Positions 9,365 through 17,687 are shown, numbered from the stretch's first letter. The stretch: 64,000 nucleotides of DNA from Acetivibrio clariflavus DSM 19732 (GCF_000237085.1 NC_016627.1:3472118-3536117), one strand, 5' to 3'. Notes: generated by a model from the letters alone, not told the origin. A program made the numbers and translations.

Positions 9365-10255
9365 TTACACAATATTACCAAGATAAACACATTCAAGGTA
9401 TTTAAGAGCTTCCTCTCTGCATTTTACTAAGGTTTCCTTAGGAGTTGGGGGTATATTATGCATCTTGTAGTTCGGAAAATATCTTGTTAAGTGCAAAGGT
9501 ATTTTCGCTGAAAGAGATGCAATCCACTTAGCCAAATCGGAAATTTCCTCTAAGGCATCATTAAGTGTTGGAATTACAAGAGTCGTAATTTCAATATGAC
9601 AGCAGCTATACACCAGTTCGACAGTTGCTTTGACATCTTCGAGAGCCCCCTTGCATATGTCATTATAAAATGATTCAGTATATGCTTTTACATCTATATT
9701 CATTGCATCAATATAAGGTAGAAGCTGGGTCATTGCTTTCTTGTCGATAAATCCGTTGGTAACAAGCACGTTTAAAAGCCCTTCTTCTCTTGCCAGTTTT
9801 GCAGTTTCATATACAAACTCGTACCATATGGAAGGCTCATTATAAGTGTATGCAATTCCTATATTCCCCTTGCTCTTAAGTTCTTTTGCTTTTGATACAA
9901 GTATTTCCGGAGATATATCATATGTCTCCGGCTGTTCATGGGCTATTGTCCAGTTTTGGCAAAAGGAACATTTAAGATTGCATCCAAAAGTGCCCACCGA
10001 CAATATATTGGAACCGGGCATAAAATTGTACAAAGGCTTCTTCTCAATAGGGTCAAGGGCTATAGCTGTTATCTTCCCATAATTAAGGGAATAAAGTTCA
10101 CCGTCAATGTTTTTTCGTGCTCTGCAAATCCCAAGTTTTCCGTTATTAATTACACAGTTGTGGGGACAAAGATAACAATGTACCTTTGAATCCTCAAGTT
10201 TATCAAAATACATAGCCGTTTTCAAGTTTTTGTACTTATCTCCTGTAAGGTTCAT
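9365..10255 (-). CDS. amrS: AmmeMemoRadiSam system radical SAM enzyme
   Basis: This is a 296-residue radical SAM protein of the AmmeMemoRadiSam type, related to pyruvate formate-lyase activating enzymes. The cluster motif CNLKCSFC places Cys92, Cys96 and Cys99 around the 4Fe-4S cluster. An N-terminal set of four Cys (27, 30, 34, 44; CYLCPHNC...GIC) is typical of the family. The substrate is not known. The frame overlaps the upstream gene by 20 bases. The ATG at 10255 has only AAGG close by, while AGGAG at about 10240 lies inside the frame, so the start may really be a few codons further in. Co-transcription with the upstream gene is very likely. Confidence 0.93.
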   Translation of the reverse strand: MNLTGDKYKNLKTAMYFDKLEDSKVHCYLCPHNCVINNGKLGICRARKNIDGELYSLNYGKITAIALDPIEKKPLYNFMPGSNILSVGTFGCNLKCSFCQNWTIAHEQPETYDISPEILVSKAKELKSKGNIGIAYTYNEPSIWYEFVYETAKLAREEGLLNVLVTNGFIDKKAMTQLLPYIDAMNIDVKAYTESFYNDICKGALEDVKATVELVYSCCHIEITTLVIPTLNDALEEISDLAKWIASLSAKIPLHLTRYFPNYKMHNIPPTPKETLVKCREEALKYLECVYLGNIV

Positions 10256-11636
10256 GCCTTATCACTTCAAACCTCTCTAAGGAATATTTTTCATTTTTAC
10301 CTATTCCCGCTTTCCTAAGGGCTATTTCCACCTGTTCCTCCGGTGTATTTACCCCCTCAAGATTCGGCAAAAGCAAACCGGAACGATGTCCCGACCTTAC
10401 AATTACTCCGTATTTTATTACATCCAATTCCTCTATGGATTGGATTGGTTCAGGTTTCATCAGAACATCTACAGAATATACCAGACTTGGAAGCTCATCT
10501 TCCTCAACCGGATAGAACCTCGGATCTCCTGTACCGCTGCTTATGGCATTATGAATAATTTCCTCCGCGATATTTTTTCTTGTAGGCTCTATCGTTCCAA
10601 TACATCCTCTAAGCTGGCCATTCTTTTTAATTGAGACAAAAACCCCTGCCCTGTTCTCCTTCATCTCTGCAGGAAGGCTATCGGGCACTTCTATTACTCT
10701 GCCTTCTTTTACGAAAGTCTCCAAAGACTTGCGGGCAAGTTTTATATATTCATCTTCATTTTTTCTTATATCTTCAATCCTTTTATCCAACACTTTTCTT
10801 TCACTATCCTCCCCGGCAATATCAATTTTGGCTATACAGTAACCTATGCCGAAAGGTGCTTCATATGAATATACTTCAGGTTTCAATCGATATCCGTCCA
10901 AAGCACCGTACATAATTACGAAAGACCTTAAGCCGCATTGACCCGCACTCTCACAAAATGCTTCATCAATGTCAAGAAGACTATTAACATCGCTTTCCCC
11001 AATGCTTTTAACCACAAGTTCATCAAACTGCTTTCCCTTTTCACTATATCCGTAAGGGCCATCATGGGAGAGTTTATGAGAAAGATCTCCGCTTGCAATG
11101 AAGACAACATCTTCATTGGAAGATTCAACCGCTTTTTTTATACTCATTCCAAACCTATACAGCTCTTCCAGGCTTAAATAGGATATTGAAATGTGAATAA
11201 CCTTAAAATCTTTATATTCCTTAGACACATAATATAAGGGAACCAGTGCACCCCAATCCAGCTCATTGTCCAAACCGTATCTTGAAGCTGTTGCACCGTC
11301 AATTCCCCCGGCTTGTATTCCCTCCTCGGAGGCATGGCAAATGATACTTTGTACAAGGTTTAAATTATTATCGAAACTTAAATTTACATCAGCCCTACCA
11401 AATCGTTTAAAACTGCCTTTGAGTGTTTTATGTTCCGATATATAAATATAATCCTCAAATGCAGGTGCATGGGGAGTTGTAACAATAATTGTGGATGGTT
11501 TCTGATTTTTGATTTCTCCTGCTGCCTTAATTGCTGCATCTATGGTTTTTCTGGCAGCTTCCTCTTCACCCTTTCCGACTTCAGGAACTATAATGGGCGG
11601 ATGCGGGAAAATATATGCACCAATTATTCTTCCCAT
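10236..11636 (-). CDS. AmmeMemoRadiSam system AmrB-AmrA fusion
   Basis: This 466-residue protein fuses two AmmeMemoRadiSam partners. The N-terminal part (about 1-270) resembles class III extradiol dioxygenase (LigB/MEMO) folds, with YIFPHPPIIVPEVG and ASGDLSHKLS visible. The C-terminal part (about 290-460) is an AMMECR1 domain with GVFVSIKKNGQLRGCIG and GTGDPRF. Together with the adjacent radical SAM gene it completes the three-part system in two genes. The biochemical role of the system is not settled. The start has GAGAGGATAG about seven bases upstream, overlapping the stop of a 33-residue membrane peptide gene. Confidence 0.93.
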   Translation of the reverse strand: MGRIIGAYIFPHPPIIVPEVGKGEEEAARKTIDAAIKAAGEIKNQKPSTIIVTTPHAPAFEDYIYISEHKTLKGSFKRFGRADVNLSFDNNLNLVQSIICHASEEGIQAGGIDGATASRYGLDNELDWGALVPLYYVSKEYKDFKVIHISISYLSLEELYRFGMSIKKAVESSNEDVVFIASGDLSHKLSHDGPYGYSEKGKQFDELVVKSIGESDVNSLLDIDEAFCESAGQCGLRSFVIMYGALDGYRLKPEVYSYEAPFGIGYCIAKIDIAGEDSERKVLDKRIEDIRKNEDEYIKLARKSLETFVKEGRVIEVPDSLPAEMKENRAGVFVSIKKNGQLRGCIGTIEPTRKNIAEEIIHNAISSGTGDPRFYPVEEDELPSLVYSVDVLMKPEPIQSIEELDVIKYGVIVRSGHRSGLLLPNLEGVNTPEEQVEIALRKAGIGKNEKYSLERFEVIRHEPYRR

Positions 11637-11643
11637 AAAATCA

Positions 11644-11745
11644 CTATCCTCTCCAAAATGCTGATAAAATTATCATACCGAAAGAAGTAATAAAGAATAT
11701 AATAACCGTTATCAACGCTATAATCCTTTTTGTTTTTGTCCGCAT
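11644..11745 (-). CDS. 33-residue membrane peptide upstream of amr genes
   Basis: A short minus-strand frame begins with ATG at 11743-11745 and ends TAG at 11644-11646, immediately before the AmrB-AmrA gene. The peptide opens MRTKTKR and then has a single hydrophobic helix (IIALITVIIFFITSFGMIIL). AAGGAAG lies about 10 bases upstream of the ATG. The positive-inside pattern and the tight junction with the next gene suggest a real small membrane protein co-transcribed with the amr genes. No family is recognised. Confidence 0.55.
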   Translation of the reverse strand: MRTKTKRIIALITVIIFFITSFGMIILSAFWRG

Positions 11746-12329
11746 TTTACTTTCACTTCCTTACATATTTTTCTATAGACGTGTCTTATTTATACATTTT
11801 TTATAACTGTAATCAGATAATTTCAAAAGTACTCCAAACAAAATCCGGTTAAAATTGAAAAACCTTTTTTCAGACTGCAATCGAAAAATATAGGATTAAT
11901 AGCAGTGCTGCATTCTTCACTTTATATTCTATTATATAAAAAGATTTTTGAAAAATAAAATTTATTTTTAATTTTAAGAAGGAATTCAAAAAAAAATGTA
12001 GAAATATAATAATGTAAAATTTAATGATCTCCTTCTTCAAATTAATACCCTTCATCTCTATCAAAAACACTAGTATGGAACAGTTCTCCCCTGTTGCATA
12101 GTAGTGTTTTTCTCGTTTTATGGTCAATATAATATTCTCTATATTTTGACGAAAAATGACGAAATTTAGAGAAACACATTATTCTTCTAACGAAAACATG
12201 ATTCAAACAGCTGAAAAGCTTAAAAATAATAAAAAAACAAAATGTACAGTAATATTTTACTCTGTTATAATAATATCGTACATTATACTCCCCTTTATAT
12301 TTGGTATAAGGAGATATAAATAGTGACTT
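11746..12329. other. intergenic, AT-rich
   Basis: No gene is supported here. The minus-strand promoter of the amr genes and the plus-strand promoter of the c-di-GMP riboswitch should both lie in this gap. A TATAAT-like word at about 12267 on the plus strand (GTTATAATAATATCG) is a possible -10 for the riboswitch transcript. Confidence 0.4.
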
Positions 12330-12420
12330 ATGAAACAGGGCAAAATTGCCGAAAGGCAATGACGCAAAGCCTTGGGTCTAAAGCTTGGGTTTATCCGAAG
12401 CTAAGATAGCTCGGCTGCCA
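12330..12420 (+). promoter_or_regulatory. cyclic di-GMP-I (GEMM-I) riboswitch
   Basis: The plus strand shows the GEMM-I consensus in order: ACAGGGCAAA, a GAAA tetraloop in TTGCCGAAAGGCAA, the invariant GACGCAAAGCC, GGTCTAAAGC, and AGCTAAGATAGCTCGGCTGCC-like P3 and 3' strand. This aptamer class binds c-di-GMP with very high affinity. Just after it, CTGTTTATTC could pair with GAAACAG at the 5' edge of the aptamer. The only downstream structure on this strand is a strong terminator at 12522-12556, and no plus-strand gene follows for 3 kb. Confidence 0.9.
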
Positions 12421-12521
12421 TTAAAAGTTCTGTTTATTCTCTGAATATCATATTAGAGTAAGTAGTCCTAAATATTTCCTTATACCTATTATTTTTTATG
12501 TATACAATAAGATTTAAAAAT

Positions 12522-12556
12522 AAAAAATCAGAGGGCATTAGCTCTCTGATTTTACT
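12522..12556. terminator. bidirectional terminator, feo operon 3' end
   Basis: AAATCAGAGGGC and GCTCTCTGATTTT pair around an ATTA loop. Minus-strand reading gives TTTTTTATTTTT after the stem, ending the feo operon; the plus-strand reading gives TTTTACTTTTAA, ending the riboswitch RNA. The hairpin includes the stop codon of the 52-residue FeoB partner gene. Confidence 0.85.
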
Positions 12557-12696
12557 TTTAATTTATTACATTCCGTTTCACTCGGACAGCCTGAACAACA
12601 GCAGCAAGAACCTTTATTTTTATATTTTTTATATGTGTTATATCCAGCCAACACAAAGGCACCAAATAATATTATACTTACTATAACCGTTGCCAT
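12538..12696 (-). CDS. FeoB-associated Cys-rich membrane protein
   Basis: This is a 52-residue protein too short for common cut-offs. It begins MATVIVSIILFGAFVLAGYN, one membrane helix, followed by a basic stretch YKKYKNKG and a Cys cluster SCCCCSGC...C. That layout matches the small FeoB-associated Cys-rich proteins found downstream of feoB in Firmicutes. AAGGAGG lies 7-8 bases before the ATG. The gene starts four bases after the feoB stop, so it belongs to the feo operon. Metal delivery or regulation of FeoB is the presumed role. Confidence 0.88.
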   Translation of the reverse strand: MATVIVSIILFGAFVLAGYNTYKKYKNKGSCCCCSGCPSETECNKLKVKSES

Positions 12697-12700
12697 ATAA

Positions 12701-14851
12701 TCAACCTCCTTGCGTTCCTACCGCACCTTTCCAAACACCTTTGCTTTTTGCATTCTTTCCATGTTGAGGTCTGAACATCAAATAAAGTATTAAAACCAAC
12801 ATTGCTATCGCTACAGCAGTACCGATATGGAATCCGCCGCCGGTAAACAATGTTCCCAATTGATAAATGATGAGCGAAACAACGTAAGCAAACCCTGTCT
12901 GATATCCAACTGCAATCAAAGTCCATTTTAAATTGCCCATTTCACGTCTAATTGCACCTACTGCAGCAAAGCAAGGTGCACACAGCAGGTTGAAAATCAG
13001 GAATGAAATAGCGGAAACCTGTGTAAAAGACTGACTAAGCAATACCCATATTTCTGCTCCGTTTTCTGTAACTTCTTCAAATCCGTACAGTATACCCAGC
13101 GTACTTACAATATTTTCCTTAGCAACCAATCCGCTTAGTGCCGCAACTGCTGCTTTCCAATCTCCCCATCCCAGCGGGCCGAATACTATTGCTATTTTAC
13201 TTCCAATTGAAGCCAGTATGGACTCCGATGCATCCACCATTTGCAACGACCAGTTGAAACTGCTGACAAACCATATAAATCCACTGGCAAGGAAAATAAT
13301 TGTTCCGGCCTTTTTGATAAAGGATTTTGACCTATCCCACATATGGATAAGCAAACTTTTGAGGTTTGGGGCCTTATAGGGCGGAAGTTCCATTACAAAG
13401 GGAGAAACATCGCCGGAAAAAGCTTTGGTCTTTTTAAGTATTACTCCGGATATAAGGACTGCAGTTATACCCACAAAATACGCTCCCGGTGCCAGCCATG
13501 GATAGGCAGGGAATATTGCTCCAACAATCAAAGCAATAACCGGCAGTTTGGCCGAACACGGAATGAACGATGTTGTCATGATACTCATTTTTCTATCGTG
13601 TTCATTTTCAATGGTACGTGAAGCCATTATTCCGGGTACACTGCACCCTGTTCCAATTAACATCGGAATAATAGATTTTCCGGAAAGCCCAAATTTTCTG
13701 AATATCCGGTCCATGATAAAAGCAACACGAGCCATATAACCGCTGTCTTCAAGAAGTCCCAGGAAAAAGAACAGCACAATCATCTGAGGAAGGAATCCGA
13801 GCACTGCTCCCACACCGGCAATTACACCATCGAGAATAAGTGAATTTAACCACTCGGCAGTACCCATTGATTCAAGTAAGCTTCCCACCGCTCCCGGTAT
13901 TATTTCTCCAAACAGTACCTCATTGACCCAGTCTGTCATCAAAGTTCCTATGGTTGATATTGATACATAATAGACTAAGAACATTATCAACGCAAAAATG
14001 GGAAGTGCCAAAAAACGATTAGTTACAATATTGTCAATTCGGTCGGAAGTTGTGACATTGGTTTTATTTTTCTTTCTGACGCATAACTTTATTATATTTC
14101 CTATATAGTTATAGCGCTCATTGGCAATAATACTTTCACTGTCATCATCCAAGTCTTTTTCACACGAAACTATGATGTTCTCTATATTCGCCTTTAAATC
14201 GGGTGAAAGATTGGTTTTCTCAATTACATTTTTATCCCGTTCAAACAGTTTTATGGCATACCAGCGGGGATTGTCAACCTTTCCTTCAACTAAGCCCTCA
14301 ATTTCTTTAATAGCCCGTTCTACCGAGTTGGAAAAAGCATATACAGGAGTAGTCTTCACTTTCTTTTTTGCCAATTCAATGGCTTTTTCGGTTACTTCCC
14401 TGCAGCCTTCACCTTTTAAAGCAGATATTTCAACAACTTCACATCCCATACATTTGCTTAATGCTTTAACGTCGATAATATCGCCTTTTTTTCGCACAAT
14501 ATCAATCATATTAAGAGCAATAACTACAGGAATTCCTATTTCAGTAAGCTGTGTGGTAAGATAAAGGTTTCTTTCGATGTTTGTACTGTCTACTATATTA
14601 ATAACAACATCCGGTTTTTCTTCCATCAAATAATTTCTCGATATCACCTCTTCTAAGGTATAAGGTGAAAGAGAATATATCCCTGGAAGGTCCACAATTT
14701 CTATTCCCTTATTTTCTTTTAATTTTCCCGCCTTTTTTTCCACTGTAACGCCTGGCCAGTTTCCGACATATTGAGAACTCCCTGTTAAAGCATTGAATAA
14801 TGTAGTCTTTCCGCTGTTCGGATTACCCACCAGGGCAATTCTGATTTCCAT
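12701..14851 (-). CDS. feoB: ferrous iron transporter FeoB
   Basis: This is a 716-residue membrane GTPase for Fe(II) uptake. The N-terminal G domain has G1 GNPNSGKT at residues 9-16, G3 DLPG and G4 NMID. A FeoI-type helical spacer follows. The C-terminal half has paired gate segments (for example SGYMARVAFIMDR and the conserved GCSVPGIMASRTI) within about eight membrane helices. GGAGG lies seven bases before the ATG. A DtxR-type palindrome lies 25-42 bases upstream of the start, in the gap after feoA. The downstream Cys-rich gene is spaced by only four bases. Confidence 0.97.
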   Translation of the reverse strand: MEIRIALVGNPNSGKTTLFNALTGSSQYVGNWPGVTVEKKAGKLKENKGIEIVDLPGIYSLSPYTLEEVISRNYLMEEKPDVVINIVDSTNIERNLYLTTQLTEIGIPVVIALNMIDIVRKKGDIIDVKALSKCMGCEVVEISALKGEGCREVTEKAIELAKKKVKTTPVYAFSNSVERAIKEIEGLVEGKVDNPRWYAIKLFERDKNVIEKTNLSPDLKANIENIIVSCEKDLDDDSESIIANERYNYIGNIIKLCVRKKNKTNVTTSDRIDNIVTNRFLALPIFALIMFLVYYVSISTIGTLMTDWVNEVLFGEIIPGAVGSLLESMGTAEWLNSLILDGVIAGVGAVLGFLPQMIVLFFFLGLLEDSGYMARVAFIMDRIFRKFGLSGKSIIPMLIGTGCSVPGIMASRTIENEHDRKMSIMTTSFIPCSAKLPVIALIVGAIFPAYPWLAPGAYFVGITAVLISGVILKKTKAFSGDVSPFVMELPPYKAPNLKSLLIHMWDRSKSFIKKAGTIIFLASGFIWFVSSFNWSLQMVDASESILASIGSKIAIVFGPLGWGDWKAAVAALSGLVAKENIVSTLGILYGFEEVTENGAEIWVLLSQSFTQVSAISFLIFNLLCAPCFAAVGAIRREMGNLKWTLIAVGYQTGFAYVVSLIIYQLGTLFTGGGFHIGTAVAIAMLVLILYLMFRPQHGKNAKSKGVWKGAVGTQGG

Positions 14852-14875
14852 TTAAATTTCCCTCCTAAACATAAA

Positions 14876-14893
14876 AGTTAGTCTATCCTAACT
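14876..14893. promoter_or_regulatory. DtxR-type iron box before feoB
   Basis: AGTTAGTCTATCCTAACT is an 18-bp near-perfect palindrome in the 160-base gap between feoA and feoB. It matches the pattern of DtxR/IdeR operators (TTAGG-TTAGGCTAACC-type). Its place suggests a separate iron-controlled promoter or road-block in front of feoB. Confidence 0.75.
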
Positions 14894-15014
14894 GCGAGTC
14901 TCAAAATATGCAGCCTAAAAGACTGCCTGCTTTAGAGATCTTGTATCAGTATAGCACGACATGAATTTTACATCATTTTACAAGCTTAGTACAATCTATG
15001 TAGAAAATCAGTCG

Positions 15015-15236
15015 TTACATTACCTCAATCATTTGTGCATCAGATTTCCTAATACTAAGCTCATATCCTCGAACATTTATCTCGATAGGATCTCCTAAGG
15101 GTGCCACTTTACGCACAAATATGTCAACACCTTTAGTAATACCCATATCCATAATTCTGCGTCTTAATGCACCTTCACCATGAAGTTTCACTACTTTGAC
15201 TGTCTCGCCGCATTTGACTGTTTTAAGTGTTTTCAT
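15015..15236 (-). CDS. feoA: FeoA family protein
   Basis: This is a 73-residue cytosolic SH3-like protein, the usual size for FeoA, which supports FeoB-dependent Fe(II) uptake. It shows the family pattern GETVKVVKLHGEGALRRRIMDMG and a C-terminal EINVRGYELSIRKSDAQMIEV. The ATG at 15234-15236 has GGAGG seven bases upstream and is preferred to the TTG one codon earlier. Two DtxR-type palindromes and a consensus sigma-A promoter lie immediately upstream. Confidence 0.95.
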   Translation of the reverse strand: MKTLKTVKCGETVKVVKLHGEGALRRRIMDMGITKGVDIFVRKVAPLGDPIEINVRGYELSIRKSDAQMIEVM

Positions 15237-15248
15237 CAAATTACCTCC

Positions 15249-15270
15249 TTAGTTAGTCTAACCTAACTAA
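15249..15270. promoter_or_regulatory. DtxR-type iron box, feoA leader
   Basis: The core AGTTAGTCTAACCTAACT at 15251-15268 is flanked by TT and AA, giving a 22-bp palindrome close to the DtxR consensus. It lies between the promoter and the feoA ribosome binding site. Confidence 0.8.
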
Positions 15271-15283
15271 ACTACATTTTAAA

Positions 15284-15301
15284 AGTTAGCTTAAGCTAAC
15301 T
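15284..15301. promoter_or_regulatory. DtxR-type iron box at feoA promoter
   Basis: AGTTAGCTTAAGCTAACT is a perfect 18-bp palindrome placed just downstream of the -10 element, over the expected start of transcription. Bound repressor would block the promoter. Confidence 0.8.
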
Positions 15302-15309
15302 CTATTATT

Positions 15310-15338
15310 AGTTTAGCACTACAAATTTTCCCTGTCAA
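15310..15338 (-). promoter_or_regulatory. sigma-A promoter of feoA
   Basis: On the minus strand TTGACA (15338-15333) and TAAACT (15315-15310) are separated by 17 bases. The operator at 15284-15301 follows at once. Confidence 0.8.
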
Positions 15339-15607
15339 CAGTATAAGAATATTTTTTCTTGCCTAATTACTTACTATTTGATAACATTATAGTAGAGGAT
15401 TCTATAATATATGCTGAAATTGTATTATTTTTCCTTAGTTACTCACTATATGATTGTGGTATATATATAATAACTTAGCAGGAATTTTTCGATATGTTTG
15501 TGAAACCTGAATTCAACTGTTAAATTAACTTATTGTAAAGCATTATTATTATTATCAGGTTAAAAAAGAACTGTTTTCAATGATTACGGGTAAAAGGAGG
15601 ATTTATT

Positions 15608-15994
15608 TTGAAAATCCAGGAATCTGCAGAGAATTATCTCGAAACGATTCTCATACTGAAAAAGCGTAACGGATATGTTCGTTCAATAGACATTGCAAAC
15701 GAGCTTTCTTTTTCTAAACCAAGCGTCAGCACAGCTATGAAAAACTTTCGGGAACAAGGATATATATCTGTTGAAAGCAATGGCTCAATAGTTCTTACCG
15801 AAAGCGGCTTGGCAATTGCCGAACGTGTATATGAACGCCATTTACTGCTTGCAAAATATCTTATGGCTCTCGGTGTTGATGAAGAAACTGCAAAAGAAGA
15901 TGCCTGCCGAATTGAACATGTTATTAGCCAGAAGAGCTTTGACAAAATTAAGGAACACTGTCAAAAAGTCTTAAATATTAATATTAACGAATAA
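15608..15994 (+). CDS. DtxR-family metal-dependent regulator
   Basis: This 128-residue regulator has an N-terminal winged helix (about 8-62; NYLETILIL, SKPSVSTAMKNF) and a metal-binding dimerisation domain (about 65-128). The motif DACRIEHVIS matches the ancillary/primary metal site of iron-type DtxR proteins, with Cys at the position that is Glu in the manganese sensor MntR, and VYERH supplies a further His. There is no C-terminal SH3 domain, so it is a short form. It starts with TTG, with GGAGG seven bases before. It is divergent from feoA, and the three DtxR-type palindromes nearby are its probable targets. Iron repression of feo is an inference. Confidence 0.92.
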   Translation: MKIQESAENYLETILILKKRNGYVRSIDIANELSFSKPSVSTAMKNFREQGYISVESNGSIVLTESGLAIAERVYERHLLLAKYLMALGVDEETAKEDACRIEHVISQKSFDKIKEHCQKVLNININE

Positions 15995-16005
15995 AATTGA
16001 AAAAT

Positions 16006-16058
16006 AATCTCCGCTTTTTACCATGCTTTGTGCCGGTAAAAAAGCGGAGATTTTTTAG
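16006..16058 (+). terminator. terminator after DtxR-family gene
   Basis: AATCTCCGCTTTTTACC pairs with GGTAAAAAAGCGGAGATT, followed by TTTTTAG. It lies about 15 bases after the stop codon. Confidence 0.85.
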
Positions 16059-16167
16059 TTTCATCCCAATAAAACTAAAGGTGGTAAAATTACATTAAAA
16101 TAAACCTGTCCTAAAATTACAAGTTCAAATCAATAAATCATAGTTTCGCCATCAGTTCTTTGGCTAA

Positions 16168-17286
16168 TTATTTTCCGTTCATGAAATCATAAACTTTTTT
16201 AGAAACCTGGGCTATTACACTGCGAGCCTCTTCGTCACTTATTACCCCCTTAGACATAACAGCCAATATATATGGGTTATCGGCATAAATTATACCAACG
16301 TCATGCACTGCCTGAATCTGATCCCCAATTTTATGCGCAACTTTCACATCTTTGGGTAATAACCTGGGCAGCCTGTCATTATGTATGGTATTACACAAAT
16401 TATACTTCAGCTCTTTACCCAATTCTTTATTTTCATTGCAAAACTCATAGATATTTTTCAAGTAAATAGCCATATCTTTGGGACAAGACACGTTTTTGTT
16501 ATCGTCTACAACCGTACCTCCCAGCATTCTCAGGTAATTTTTAAAATTTTTTCTTCCAAAATGCCTTAAAAGCATGTTTGTTGCTATATTGTCGCTATAT
16601 ATAATGGATACTTTCAAAAGGTATCTTATTGTGAAACTCTTGCCTTTCAGCTTTTTAGATTGTAATATACCTGTACCGCCCTCAAAATCATCCTCTTTAT
16701 ATGCTATAGTATCTTCAGGGTCAACTTCTCCCGCTTCAATCATTTTAAAAATATAATAATTAAGTGGCACCTTTATCGTACTTGCCGCCGTATATTCATC
16801 AGTGTCATTTATTCCAAATTCATATCCGCTTACCAAATCTACAAAGTATATGCCGTATTGACCTGTAAACCTTGAAACATATTCTTCCAGTTCATTTTTT
16901 AGATTTTCGTAATCCAAGCTATCCTGTGAAACAAGATTGTCAATATCCTCTTCTATATAATCATCGATATAATTTTCGTTCTCGGGAAAAACATCATCGC
17001 CACTAACAGTCATATCGCCAAAATATATACTTGAAACCTGACCTAAGCTGTCAGGAATATCAGAAGGAATTTCTTCGATTGTATTTTCAATTTGAGTATT
17101 GCTTGGCACTGAGTCTTTATAGGAAAAAACTTTTCTTAAGTCCTGGTATACTGATGAATTGACGAAATCAACCAAAATCAGTATACTTACCATCAATAAG
17201 GACATTTTTACAAAAAATCTTCTTCTCTTTTGTTTTCTTCTTTTAATAATCCTTTCCTTGATGGAAAGCTTTCTGTCAAATTCCAT
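16168..17286 (-). CDS. class A beta-lactamase-fold serine hydrolase
   Basis: This 372-residue membrane-anchored protein has a basic N-terminus, one membrane helix (about 28-46), an acidic linker of about 80 residues, and a beta-lactamase class A domain from about residue 135. The active-site pattern is present: STIK (SxxK), YSDN (SDN) and HKIG in place of KTG. The Glu166-type loop was not identified with certainty. It may be a cell-wall D,D-peptidase-like enzyme rather than an antibiotic-inactivating one. The ATG at 17284-17286 has GAGGTG just upstream and is preferred to the GTG two codons earlier. Confidence 0.85.
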   Translation of the reverse strand: MEFDRKLSIKERIIKRRKQKRRRFFVKMSLLMVSILILVDFVNSSVYQDLRKVFSYKDSVPSNTQIENTIEEIPSDIPDSLGQVSSIYFGDMTVSGDDVFPENENYIDDYIEEDIDNLVSQDSLDYENLKNELEEYVSRFTGQYGIYFVDLVSGYEFGINDTDEYTAASTIKVPLNYYIFKMIEAGEVDPEDTIAYKEDDFEGGTGILQSKKLKGKSFTIRYLLKVSIIYSDNIATNMLLRHFGRKNFKNYLRMLGGTVVDDNKNVSCPKDMAIYLKNIYEFCNENKELGKELKYNLCNTIHNDRLPRLLPKDVKVAHKIGDQIQAVHDVGIIYADNPYILAVMSKGVISDEEARSVIAQVSKKVYDFMNGK

Positions 17287-17357
17287 AGTCACCTCATACG
17301 CTCACATCGAAATACTAATAATTATACTGTATTATAAATATTACGAAGACGCTAATT

Positions 17358-17687
17358 TTATACCTTTTCAAACCTTTCCACATCAAGAATGAATATTGTA
17401 GCACCGCCGACAACAACTTCAACAGTATTGTTCATTAACATGCTTCCCACATCAATTGGAGTAACTGGTGCGTTTACAATTTGTTTTCTGCTTTTTGATT
17501 TACTCTTAATAATTTCAATAACCTGCTCAACCTTGTCTTCATCCACGCCTACAAGCAAAGTTGTGTTGCCCGATTTTAGAAAACCTCCTGTAGAGCATAG
17601 CTTTGTAACGGAGAATGAGTTCTTGTTCAGTTCTTTCATAACTTTATTTCCATCTTCATCATTTACTATTGCAAAAACCAGTTTCAT
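17358..17687 (-). CDS. darA: PII-like cyclic di-AMP receptor
   Basis: This 109-residue cytosolic protein is of the DarA/PstA (YaaQ, DUF970) family, PII-like trimers that bind c-di-AMP. Recognisable features are the opening KLVFAIVNDEDG, the STGGFLKSGNTTLLVG segment of the ligand pocket, and the C-terminal EVVVGGATIFILDVERFEKV. The ATG at 17685-17687 lies seven bases after GGAGG. It sits between two cell-wall enzyme genes, and CdaA in this window supplies its ligand. Its output partner is unknown in the family. Confidence 0.93.
   Translation of the reverse strand: MKLVFAIVNDEDGNKVMKELNKNSFSVTKLCSTGGFLKSGNTTLLVGVDEDKVEQVIEIIKSKSKSRKQIVNAPVTPIDVGSMLMNNTVEVVVGGATIFILDVERFEKV

Noticed and set aside
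12498-12686. 62-residue plus-strand frame after the riboswitch
   Set aside because: It runs through the terminator hairpin and is antisense to the Cys-rich FeoB partner gene; no ribosome binding site precedes its ATG.
16168-17286. Antibiotic resistance beta-lactamase
   Set aside because: SxxK and SDN are present, but the KTG site is HKIG and the protein has a long anchored linker, so a cell-wall enzyme is at least as likely.
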